Origin: CAKVLG01 sp045637805
GTDB lineage: Bacteria > Bacillota > Clostridia > Christensenellales > UBA1242
Assembly: GCA_045637805.1 (NCBI GenBank)
Contig: JAZUAE010000015.1
Location: 1 to 5,323 of the forward strand
DNA length: 5,323 nt
Reading direction: 5' to 3'
Every line of letters starts with the position of its first letter. Position 1 is the stretch's first letter. The notes under the pieces were generated by a model that made no database searches, was not told the origin of the DNA, and saw only the letters and a list, made by a program, of their open reading frames with translations. Below are positions 1 to 4,767 of the stretch, in pieces. Position numbers and translations under genes: made by a program.

Positions 1-23
1 AGGGTTTAGGAATATAAAATCAT

Positions 24-77
24 TACCCCCCATTCAAAAAGCCAATAGAGGCGATTTTAAAGGGGGGTATTTTTTTT
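24..77. terminator. Terminator-like hairpin after the TAG-containing operon
   Basis: TACCCCCC (24-31) pairs perfectly with GGGGGGTA (62-69). An inner arm of GCC (41-43) and GGC (50-52) is flanked by A-rich and T-rich stretches that extend the stem imperfectly. A run of eight T (70-77) follows on the plus strand, so it looks like an intrinsic terminator for plus-strand transcription, although no plus-strand gene is seen. Read on the minus strand it follows the stop of the 70-residue gene and is preceded by A8 but followed only by a loosely T-rich stretch, so it could act in both directions. It is duplicated at 4837-4889. Confidence 0.6.
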
Positions 78-81
78 GGAA

Positions 82-294
82 TTATTTGGTATTGAAATTT
101 TTAAATATTTCATTTAAAGCGGTTTGCATTGTTGCTTTTAAACTATTCTCAATCAAAGATAATAAAAAACTGTAATTCTTCCTTTTTTTTCCGATTTTAA
201 ACCTTTTGTAATTTTCCTATGGGGTTTTATCATTCAACTAATTGTAATAAATTTCAGGCAAATATCCGCTTTCGTATAATGTTTCTATATCCAT
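82..294 (-). CDS. Small unknown protein with two in-frame TAG codons (70 residues by read-through)
   Basis: I do not recognise the family. ATG (292-294) lies nine bases after a strong AGAAAGGAG ribosome binding site, 18 bases past the stop of the winged-helix gene, so it is the last gene of that operon. The frame runs to TAA at 82-84 and is interrupted only by TAG at codon 19 (238-240) and codon 26 (217-219). Read with X for TAG the protein begins MDIETLYESGYLPEIYYNX, then LNDKTPX and ENYKRFKIGKKRKNYSF; the second half is lysine-rich and probably helical, with no signal peptide or membrane segment. The second copy at 4894-5106 keeps both TAGs; of six base differences five are synonymous and one changes Tyr to Asp. 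Glutamine at the TAGs is plausible but not proven here. Under the standard code only an 18-residue peptide would be made. Confidence 0.75.
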
Positions 295-312
295 TTTTTT
301 ATACTCCTTTCT

Positions 313-771
313 TTAGAAAATAAATTTGTTTTCTTTTGTTGTATTTATTGTATTATCTGTATTATTTCTTATTGGTTTTTCCTACTTTTCTGTGTTGGTT
401 TCTACCACTTGTAATTGTGGTTTTTCCCCATTTCTATTTGTGGTTTTTTCCGCCAATTCTACAAAGTTATATTTGTTTTTTGCGGTTTCAATTAAATATC
501 CTTTTTCAATTAGTTCTTTTACCGCACTGTCATACTAATCCTTTTTAATTCCAAAATACTGTTGAGCGGCTTTATTACTTAAAGCAAAAGTATAATTGTT
601 CTAATTCTTTGCTAAATATATCCATAGTTTAAACGCCCCTGCTTTTAAATCTAATGCCGCAAGTTCTAAAGCATTTAAATTTATTGTTGCATAATAGTTT
701 TGTTTGTCTGTTGGCTCTTTCTAAATAGTTATTGTCTTTTGATTAGGAGAAGATTTATATATATTATTCAT
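313..771 (-). CDS. Winged-helix plasmid protein with four in-frame TAG codons (152 residues by read-through)
   Basis: The frame from ATG (769-771) to TAA (313-315) holds TAG at codons 17, 57, 79 and 130 (721-723, 601-603, 535-537, 382-384) and no other stop. Residues about 25-105 resemble a winged-helix DNA-binding domain found in small plasmid and phage proteins of low-GC bacteria: KAGAFKLWIYLAKN, TAG, NNYTFALSNKAAQQYFGI, then SAVKELIEKGYLI. In relatives I recall, the AKN motif is usually followed by Gln, which is exactly where codon 57 falls. The C-terminal third (about 110-152) is a low-complexity Asn/Thr/Lys tail. The start overlaps the end of the HNH gene by eight bases and has an AAGGAAG ribosome binding site, so translation is probably coupled. 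The likely role is DNA binding in replication or gene control; this is inferred. With TAG as stop only 16 residues would be made. Confidence 0.8.
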
Positions 772-1336
772 TGTCAATAACTTCCTTTTTTCTATGCTCT
801 TTGTGGTGTTCTGCTATGGATAATATAACAAGGTTTTCAGCTCTATTATCTTCTCTATTTTTGTTCTTGTGGTGTATCTCTGTTTTAATATCTGTATTTA
901 TATATCTGTTTTCGCAAAAAGCATAAGCAACTAACTAATGTATTTTTATATTTTTATTATCAATCTTTATTTCTAAATAGCCGCTCTTTTGCTTATATGG
1001 TTTTAATATAATAGCAGTATTTCCGCAATAACTTTTTATTCTTCCGCAATTACTAACATAATATCTTCCTTGTGTCTTTTCTATTGGTTTCCATTCTTCA
1101 TTTTTTAGGTTTTTTATTCCATCATAACACAACTATTTATTATATACTTGTGTATATAATTTCCTTTTTGCAATCCTCTTTTTATTTCCTTTATTATCAA
1201 TCAAATAAAAGCGGTTTAATCTATCTTCTTTTATTTCCTTTTCTGTTGGTTTTATTATAAATAATCTTCCGCTTTCAGTTAAATAATAATTGCTAAACCC
1301 TAAAAAAGAAAGTTTTTTAATATTATTTTTTTCCAT
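764..1336 (-). CDS. NUMOD4/HNH homing-type endonuclease with two in-frame TAG codons (190 residues by read-through)
   Basis: ATG (1334-1336) follows GAGG by nine bases and lies four bases after the HTH gene. The frame ends at TAA (764-766) and contains TAG at codon 68 (1133-1135) and codon 134 (935-937). Residues about 80-134 match the NUMOD4 DNA-binding motif: EEWKPIE, then YYVSNCGRIKSYCG, ILKPYKQKSGYL and IH-TAG-LVAYAF. Residues 154-182 carry the HNH nuclease signature, IHHKNKNREDNRAENL followed by AEHHKEHR; the His pair at 155-156 and Asn164/Asn168 are the usual catalytic and structural positions. Both halves belong to one family and one frame, so the TAGs are inside a single gene. In the family the residue before LVAYAF is mostly Arg, sometimes Gln. 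It presumably nicks or cuts DNA; homing-type function is known for the family, but the target is unknown. It overlaps the next gene by eight bases. Confidence 0.85.
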
Positions 1337-1340
1337 TTTA

Positions 1341-1529
1341 TTATACCTCGCTTAATAATTCTAATATTTCTTTTAGCCTTTCGGCTTTTTCTGTTGAGAG
1401 TTCATAATAACCCTTTAGCCAATTATAAAAACTATTTCGGTGTATTTCTAAATCTTCCGCTAATTCTTTATAAGTGATATTTTGTAAAGCCTTTAACACT
1501 TTTACTTCTTTTCGCAAATTATCTTGCAT
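1341..1529 (-). CDS. Cro/CI-like helix-turn-helix protein, 62 residues
   Basis: A compact DNA-binding protein beginning MQDNLRKEVKVLKAL. Residues about 18-42 form the helix-turn-helix: ITYKELAEDLEIHRNSFYNWLKG, with the AEDLEIHRN turn typical of phage and plasmid repressors and RinA-like small regulators. There is no other domain. ATG (1527-1529) follows GAGG by eight bases. The gene ends in TAA, has two normal Gln codons and no TAG. It is the first gene of the operon that continues into the HNH endonuclease four bases later, so it probably regulates this operon; the upstream palindrome and extended -10 are possible targets. This regulatory role is inferred from position and fold only. Confidence 0.75.
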   Translation of the reverse strand: MQDNLRKEVKVLKALQNITYKELAEDLEIHRNSFYNWLKGYYELSTEKAERLKEILELLSEV

Positions 1530-1571
1530 TTTTTCAACCTCATTTCTTTTTTTTCATTGAAAATTTAATGT

Positions 1572-1580
1572 AATATAGCA
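1572..1580 (-). promoter_or_regulatory. Candidate extended -10 promoter for the HTH-HNH operon
   Basis: On the minus strand the sequence reads TGCTATATT, an extended -10 element, 42 bases before the HTH start codon. There is no good -35 at 17 bases, where the palindrome at 1583-1615 sits. A second, weaker AT-rich candidate lies near 1640-1650. The overlap of the -10 with the T-tract of the hairpin means this is a tentative call. Confidence 0.35.
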
Positions 1581-1582
1581 AA

Positions 1583-1615
1583 AAAATAAAGCGGTTGTTT
1601 ATTCCGCTTTATTTT
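1583..1615. terminator. Perfect 12-bp terminator palindrome
   Basis: AAAATAAAGCGG (1583-1594) pairs perfectly with CCGCTTTATTTT (1604-1615) around a nine-base loop. Read on the minus strand the stem ends in a TTTATTTTTTT tract, so it is a good intrinsic terminator for transcripts coming from the resolvase side; it is nearly symmetric and could work in both directions. Since it lies directly before the HTH gene it could also act as an attenuator or as an operator for that protein. Confidence 0.65.
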
Positions 1616-1830
1616 AAAATAATATTAAATTAAACTTTCTTTCGCTATATTATGAAAACTATAAACTAACTATTTAACTAAAATGCCCTTGCGGTGCCAT
1701 TATCGAGCCTATAAGCTACCAAAGGCAAGGGGGGGAGTGTAATATGGGAGTTTAGAATCAAAACCTTGTGAGCGGCTTTTGTGTGGGGTTTTTTGCTACC
1801 TAATGTATTTTAAAAACTCCACTTCGGTTA
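1616..1830. other. Non-coding gap with a foldable GC-rich island (1685-1732)
   Basis: No gene is supported in this 215-base gap. Its centre is unusually GC-rich for the window. CCCTTGC (1686-1692) pairs with GCAAGGG (1725-1731); inside, GGT (1693-1695) pairs with ACC (1718-1720), and AGCCTATAAGCT (1706-1717) is a near-perfect dyad. A G7 run follows. A weaker dyad, AAAACC near 1761 with GGTTTT near 1787, lies closer to the resolvase and might terminate its transcript. It is not a tRNA: no T-loop or acceptor fold can be drawn. It could be a structured RNA, a recombination site or a transfer/replication origin element; the sequence does not decide. Confidence 0.5.
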
Positions 1831-2397
1831 TTAAATGCCCCATTCCTTAACTCTGCGATAAAAAGTATTAGGCTTTAAATCTAATTCTTTCATACATTGG
1901 GTAGCGGTTTTATTTCCTTTTCGCCATTCCGCACAAACTTTTAAAAACCTTTCTTTGTCAATCTTCATTTGCGGCTTCCCTTTGTATCGATTGTATTGTC
2001 TTGCTATTGCAATGCCTTCTTGTTGTCTTTGTAAAATACATTCTCTTTCGAGTTCTGCCATAGCACCAAAAACAGTAAGCATAAATTTTCCTTGCGGTGT
2101 GCTTGTGTCAATACTTTCCTTTAGACTAACAAATTCAACTTGTTTTTTATTTAATTGTTCAACAATCTGTAATAAATCTTTTGTGTTCCTTGCTATTCTG
2201 CTAATACTTTCACAATAAACAATATCTCCCTTTCGGCAAAACTCTAAAAGCCTTTGCAACTCTTTTCTGTTGGTGTCTTTTCCGCTTTGCTTATCTAAAA
2301 ATATGTTTTCTTCTTCAATTTCTAATTGTTTTGCAAGTTCGGTTTGTCTTAATTCGCATTGCTCTGCGGTTGATGTTCTACAATAAAGTAATTTCAT
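1831..2397 (-). CDS. Small serine recombinase (resolvase/invertase family), 188 residues
   Basis: A full-length resolvase/DNA-invertase-type serine recombinase. The N-terminal catalytic domain (about 1-130) starts MKLLYCRTSTAEQ, with the nucleophile Ser9 in YCRTS and Arg7 beside it. ESISRIARN carries the conserved active-site Ser and Arg residues. GKFMLTVFGAMAELERE is the start of the long E helix, followed by the LQRQQEGIAIAR linker. The C-terminal 45 residues, ending in ATQCMKELDLKPNTFYRRV, form a Hin-like helix-turn-helix. Its length is normal for the family. It most likely resolves plasmid dimers or inverts or integrates DNA by cutting both strands through a 5'-phosphoserine link. ATG (2395-2397) follows AAAGGAAAGGA; TAA ends it. 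It has about 15 ordinary Gln codons and no TAG. It has its own promoter. Confidence 0.93.
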   Translation of the reverse strand: MKLLYCRTSTAEQCELRQTELAKQLEIEEENIFLDKQSGKDTNRKELQRLLEFCRKGDIVYCESISRIARNTKDLLQIVEQLNKKQVEFVSLKESIDTSTPQGKFMLTVFGAMAELERECILQRQQEGIAIARQYNRYKGKPQMKIDKERFLKVCAEWRKGNKTATQCMKELDLKPNTFYRRVKEWGI

Positions 2398-2429
2398 TTA
2401 TTTCAAATCCTTTCCTTTGTGTTGCTTTT

Positions 2430-2458
2430 ATTGTATCATATTTTTTGCAATATGTCAA
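2430..2458 (-). promoter_or_regulatory. Consensus promoter of the recombinase gene
   Basis: On the minus strand TTGACA (2453-2458) is separated by exactly 17 bases from TACAAT (2430-2435). The start codon of the recombinase follows about 32 bases later, behind a strong AAAGGAAAGGA ribosome binding site. It lies inside the repeat-rich region that may be the recombinase target, so self-repression is likely, as in other resolvases. Confidence 0.75.
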
Positions 2459-2548
2459 TAGTTTTTTTCTTCAATAAATGAAATACTTTTTTATTGTTGC
2501 TTTTGGGTATGCTTAAAAGCAATACTATTATGTGTCAATAGTTTTTTT
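2453..2548. repeat. Repeat-rich res-like region upstream of the recombinase
   Basis: The 16-base string TGTCAATAGTTTTTTT occurs at 2453-2468 and again at 2533-2548, 80 bases apart; each contains a -35-like TTGACA on the minus strand. Each is followed on the minus strand, 23 to 28 bases later, by AAAAGCAACA. Between them, GTTGCTTTT and AAAAGCAA form a hairpin (about 2499-2522). A set of repeats and dyads about 130 bases long just before a resolvase gene is where res sites usually lie, but I cannot assign subsites I-III. The second copy overlaps the 3' end of the 63-residue gene. Confidence 0.45.
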
Positions 2549-2719
2549 TAAAAATAAATCTTCCCAAATTTCATTGTATAATTCTTTTTGTTTTTTAATC
2601 TCTTGTTTTAAATATTCCTTTTCGGTATTGCCTTTTGCTTTTCCTAACAATTCACTATCTTTTCCTATTCGCACAATTAAACCTACTAAAGCATATTTTT
2701 TTAATTCTTCAATATTCAT
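2528..2719 (-). CDS. Small hypothetical protein, 63 residues
   Basis: I do not recognise a family. The protein begins MNIEELKKYALVGLIVRIGK and continues as a charged Lys/Glu-rich helix (KEYLKQEIKKQKELYNEIWE) that could form a short coiled coil; there is no membrane segment or catalytic motif. ATG (2717-2719) is preceded by a GAAAGGA ribosome binding site and the gene ends in TAA. It starts only 16 bases after a strong terminator hairpin (2736-2762), so it either has a weak promoter in the end of the gene before it (a TATAAT lies near 2770-2776) or is reached by read-through. Its last codons coincide with the TTGACA repeat of the res-like region. Confidence 0.6.
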   Translation of the reverse strand: MNIEELKKYALVGLIVRIGKDSELLGKAKGNTEKEYLKQEIKKQKELYNEIWEDLFLKKTIDT

Positions 2720-2735
2720 TTCTAAATCCTTTCAA

Positions 2736-2762
2736 AAAAACCGCTCACAAAGAGCGGTTTTT
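2736..2762. terminator. Strong intrinsic terminator hairpin
   Basis: AAAAACCGCTC (2736-2746) pairs perfectly with GAGCGGTTTTT (2752-2762) around a five-base loop. On the minus strand the stem runs into seven T, directly after the stop of the 131-residue gene, so it should end that transcript. It is symmetric enough to work in both directions. Confidence 0.85.
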
Positions 2763-2774
2763 ATTTTGTTTATA

Positions 2775-3170
2775 TTATAAGTTTTCAAAATATTGTGGGA
2801 ATTGCTCTTTGAAATATCTATAAGCACCCATAAATCCTTTTTTAATTGGTTTTCCTTTTTTATCATATTTTTGTTCGCCTGTTTCTTTATCTATGGCAAT
2901 TTCTTTCTGAATTTCTTTAAATCTTTTCTTTTGTTCTTCTGTTCCATTTTCATTTATATATTTTTCAAGATTTTGTTTTGAGCGTGGGTTGTTTTTTTGT
3001 TCTTCGGCAAGTTTTTTTTCTTTTTCTTCTTTTGTTAATTTCGGTGCTACATAATTTACTACTGTGTAGCCAAATAAAGAAACATAGTTTTTAATTTCTT
3101 TTATTTCTTTAGCTGTCAATTTATCCATTTTTGCGATAATTTGAGTTCCTTTGATTTCATAATTTGCCAT
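2775..3170 (-). CDS. Conserved-looking plasmid protein of unknown function, 131 residues
   Basis: The N-terminal part (1-42: MANYEIKGTQIIAKMDKLTA, then KEIKEIKNYVSLFGYTVVNY) looks like a small folded alpha/beta unit. Residues 43-85 are very Lys/Glu-rich and helical (KLTKEEKEKKLAEEQKNN). The C-terminal part has a turn with GEQKYDKKGKPIKKGF and an aromatic end, AYRYFKEQFPQYFENL. I recall proteins of this layout on small plasmids of low-GC bacteria but know of no function. ATG (3168-3170) follows a GAGAGG ribosome binding site. The gene has its own extended -10 promoter and a strong terminator after it, so it is a separate unit between the replication genes and the recombinase. It ends in TAA, with eight ordinary Gln codons and no TAG. 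Confidence 0.75.
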   Translation of the reverse strand: MANYEIKGTQIIAKMDKLTAKEIKEIKNYVSLFGYTVVNYVAPKLTKEEKEKKLAEEQKNNPRSKQNLEKYINENGTEEQKKRFKEIQKEIAIDKETGEQKYDKKGKPIKKGFMGAYRYFKEQFPQYFENL

Positions 3171-3205
3171 AGTTTTTTACCTCTCTTTTTTTATTTTGTA
3201 TATTT

Positions 3206-3238
3206 ATTATAGCATTTTTGGTGTCCTAAAAAAAGGAC
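3206..3238 (-). promoter_or_regulatory. Extended -10 promoter with a small dyad, upstream of the 131-residue gene
   Basis: On the minus strand TGCTATAAT (3206-3214) is a perfect extended -10. The -35 position is only T-rich. GTCCT and AGGAC (3223-3227 and 3234-3238) form a five-base dyad around A6 over the -35 area, which may be an operator or the end of the repB transcript. Confidence 0.6.
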
Positions 3239-3252
3239 TTTGAAAAAAGTTT

Positions 3253-3690
3253 TTATTCTGTTTCTTCTTTTTTCTTTCCAAACAATCTAAATAAACCTTT
3301 TTTCTTTTGGTTATTTTCAAGCAATAGTTTTCTGTCTATTGCTTGTAATTGTTGAGATTGGTTTAACAGATTTTGCAATGTTTCAATTTGCTTGTCTTTT
3401 TCTTCTATCTGTTGGAATAATCTTTCTATTTGCCTGTCCTTTTCTTCGATTTGCTTTTCCAAAAGGGGTATTAAACTTTGGTTGCCAACTTCATTAAACT
3501 TGTTGTTAAAAGGTTGTTTAATTTGGTTGTGATGGATTTCTTCATACTTGTCTATATCAATGTATTTCTGCCCTTCAACTTCAATTAAACAATCTTTTAA
3601 CTTGTTGTTTAATTGTTTATAAACCGCTTGTGGTGTTATTCCTTGCCTTTCGGCAAACTGTGAAATGGTTAAAAGGTGTTGATTTTCCAT
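3253..3690 (-). CDS. DUF536-like plasmid replication accessory protein, 145 residues
   Basis: Residues about 5-35 form an N-terminal helix-turn-helix (LTISQFAERQGITPQAVYKQ). A linker follows, then a long coiled coil (about 75-120) with a near-duplicated heptad block, QIEEKDRQIERLFQ and QIEEKDKQIETLQN. The C-terminus is basic, ending GLFRLFGKKKEETE. This layout matches the DUF536-type proteins encoded right after repB on theta plasmids of low-GC bacteria, thought to help replication or stable inheritance. The ATG (3688-3690) lies three bases after the repB stop and its AAAGAGG ribosome binding site is inside repB, so translation is coupled. It ends in TAA. With 20 Gln residues, all CAA/CAG, it is the strongest evidence that the replication module avoids TAG. 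Confidence 0.85.
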   Translation of the reverse strand: MENQHLLTISQFAERQGITPQAVYKQLNNKLKDCLIEVEGQKYIDIDKYEEIHHNQIKQPFNNKFNEVGNQSLIPLLEKQIEEKDRQIERLFQQIEEKDKQIETLQNLLNQSQQLQAIDRKLLLENNQKKKGLFRLFGKKKEETE

Positions 3691-3693
3691 AAA

Positions 3694-4440
3694 TTAAACC
3701 TCTTTATTAAATTTTTTGTTGTTCTGTTGGTGTGTTTCCATTTGTTGTATTACTTCTTTTTTATCCAAATAAAAAATTATTTCGGTGTATGATCTTATTT
3801 CTTTTATTAAATCATACTTTAGATTATACATTGTATTTTCGTTTATTTCTTTTACCGCCAATTCAACTACATTTTTTCTAAAATCTTTAAATGCTTTGTA
3901 ATTTTCACAATCTAAAATCTTTTTTAATTCTTCTATATTAAATTTTTTTTCGAGCGGCTCTAATTTGTGATAGTGATAACTTTCTAACAGTTCAAAAAGC
4001 CTTATTGAATATTTACTTTTGAATAATAAAGCATAGCTTAATTCAAATTGTGTGAAATTCTGTCTTAACTCTAATAAAAAGGGTTTCATATCTTTATCAA
4101 ATATTATTTCTATTGTTCCGCTTTTTTCGTCTATGTATGGTTTTTCTATCCATCGTAAAAGAGTTTCCCTACCATCTTCCAACTTAACCCAACAACTTCT
4201 ATCTGCTATTTTTTTTATTTGCTCTTTTAGTGTAGTATAATTCTTTCCGCTTTCATAATCTATTCCACAAACTTTGCAAAACTCTTGTATTTTGAATTTT
4301 CCCTTTTTAAATTCTGTTGCTTTTGGGTTTATCTGTGATATTAAATATAATATAATTTTTTGTTGTTGTGTGCTTAATGAATATCTACTTTTTTGTATCA
4401 ATTCGTTTGCTTTTGTTATTGTGTATTCTCTTTCTTTCAT
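3694..4440 (-). CDS. repB: Rep_3 family theta replication initiator (RepB), 248 residues
   Basis: This is a full-length initiator of the Rep_3 superfamily, which binds iterons with two winged-helix domains and opens the origin. The N-terminal winged helix (about 1-125) holds YTITKANELIQKSRYSLSTQ, QQKIILYLISQI and FKIQEFCKVCGI; the second (about 130-230) holds FTQFELSYALLFKSKYSIRLFELLESY and LDCENYKAFKDFRKNVVELAVKEIN. I chose ATG at 4438-4440, seven bases after GGTGA; a TTG two codons earlier (4444-4446) is possible but less likely. The gene is driven by a consensus promoter whose -35 overlaps a degenerate iteron, so self-repression is likely. It ends in TAA and has 13 ordinary Gln codons with no TAG. 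The next gene is coupled three bases later. Confidence 0.95.
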   Translation of the reverse strand: MKEREYTITKANELIQKSRYSLSTQQQKIILYLISQINPKATEFKKGKFKIQEFCKVCGIDYESGKNYTTLKEQIKKIADRSCWVKLEDGRETLLRWIEKPYIDEKSGTIEIIFDKDMKPFLLELRQNFTQFELSYALLFKSKYSIRLFELLESYHYHKLEPLEKKFNIEELKKILDCENYKAFKDFRKNVVELAVKEINENTMYNLKYDLIKEIRSYTEIIFYLDKKEVIQQMETHQQNNKKFNKEV

Positions 4441-4458
4441 TTTCAAATCACCACAATA

Positions 4459-4487
4459 ATTATAACCTAAAAGGAGTTATATGTCAA
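4459..4487 (-). promoter_or_regulatory. Consensus promoter of repB
   Basis: On the minus strand TTGACA (4482-4487) and TATAAT (4459-4464) are both perfect, with a 17-base spacer. The -35 lies within a degenerate iteron tail (TTTCCCTTTT at 4491-4500, in 22-base register with the next iteron), so RepB could occlude the promoter. Confidence 0.9.
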
Positions 4488-4502
4488 GGGTTTCCCTTTT
4501 TA

Positions 4503-4653
4503 TCGCACCAAACCTCCCTTTTAAACTTCTTTCTGCTTTTGGAATCTCAAAATATTGGTGTTTCAAATCTGCGGTTTCAATATCTTGTATTCGCACCAAA
4601 ACTCCCTTTTAATCGCACCAAAACTCCCTTTTATCGCACCAAACCTCCCTTTT
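4503..4653. repeat. Iterons: four copies of a 20-base unit, three in tandem
   Basis: The unit TCGCACCAAAMCTCCCTTTT (M is A or C) occurs at 4503-4522, 4591-4610, 4613-4632 and 4634-4653. The tandem set repeats every 21-22 bases and the isolated copy is 88 bases (four turns of 22) away. A TTGGTG at 4555-4560 is an inverted half-site of the CACCAA core, and a degenerate tail overlaps the rep -35. These should be the RepB binding sites. Confidence 0.92.
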
Positions 4654-4691
4654 CGCCTATTAGTTATATATATTTATAATATAGCACTATA

Positions 4692-4728
4692 AGAAACAAG
4701 ATAGAAACAAGTTTATTTTAGAAACAAG
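4692..4728. repeat. Three short direct repeats AGAAACAAG
   Basis: AGAAACAAG occurs at 4692-4700, 4703-4711 and 4720-4728, next to the AT-rich part of the origin. The role is unknown; a host or plasmid DNA-binding protein site is possible. Confidence 0.6.
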
Positions 4729-4767
4729 TTCTTTGATGGAAAGAGAATGGATTTTTTTATTTTTTTG

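Larger units (their letters stand above)
1..511. repeat. Terminal direct repeat, copy 1
   Basis: Bases 1-511 recur at 4814-5323. By eye there are about 16 substitutions and one missing T in a T-run (8 T at 70-77 versus 7 T at 4883-4889), giving about 97% identity. The copy starts at the first base of the window and its partner ends at the last base, as expected when a circular molecule of about 4812-4813 bp is written out for more than one turn. Because the copies differ, this is not one sequence simply overlapping itself: two plasmid variants, or a real tandem duplication, are needed. It contains the hairpin at 24-77, the 70-residue gene and the C-terminal part of the winged-helix gene. Confidence 0.95.

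Noticed and set aside
326..548. Two overlapping 70-residue plus-strand open frames
   Set aside because: They are antisense shadows of the winged-helix gene: Phe/Leu/Ser-rich low-complexity proteins without ribosome binding sites, opposite a domain-bearing minus-strand frame.
935..1132. Separate 65-residue gene starting at TTG directly after a TAG
   Set aside because: It is the middle of the HNH protein. It has no ribosome binding site, begins at the codon after TAG and stops in the middle of the conserved IH-x-LVAYAF motif.
82..1336. The TAG-containing genes as decaying pseudogenes
   Set aside because: All interruptions are TAG, with no TAA, TGA or frameshift over about 410 codons, start signals and overlaps are intact, and the duplicated part differs mainly at synonymous sites.
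1724..1750. Relaxase nick site (oriT) at the G7-AGTGTAA sequence
   Set aside because: It only vaguely resembles known nic regions, there is no matching inverted repeat of a named family and no relaxase gene is present.
1686..1770. Suppressor tRNA (anticodon CUA) in the intergenic gap
   Set aside because: A TTCTAAA string occurs on the minus strand near 1752-1758, but its flanks cannot form an anticodon stem, and no T-arm or acceptor stem can be drawn. No GGTTCGAATCC-like T-loop was seen elsewhere in the window.
3619..3630. Pasteurellaceae-type uptake sequence (ACAAGCGGT on the minus strand)
   Set aside because: It is a single exact occurrence inside a coding region. GCGGT is common here through codon use, and the base composition and replicon type do not suggest that family.
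4438..4446. TTG at 4444-4446 as the repB start
   Set aside because: The ATG two codons later has the better position relative to the GGTGA ribosome binding site, and TTG would place that site only one base away.
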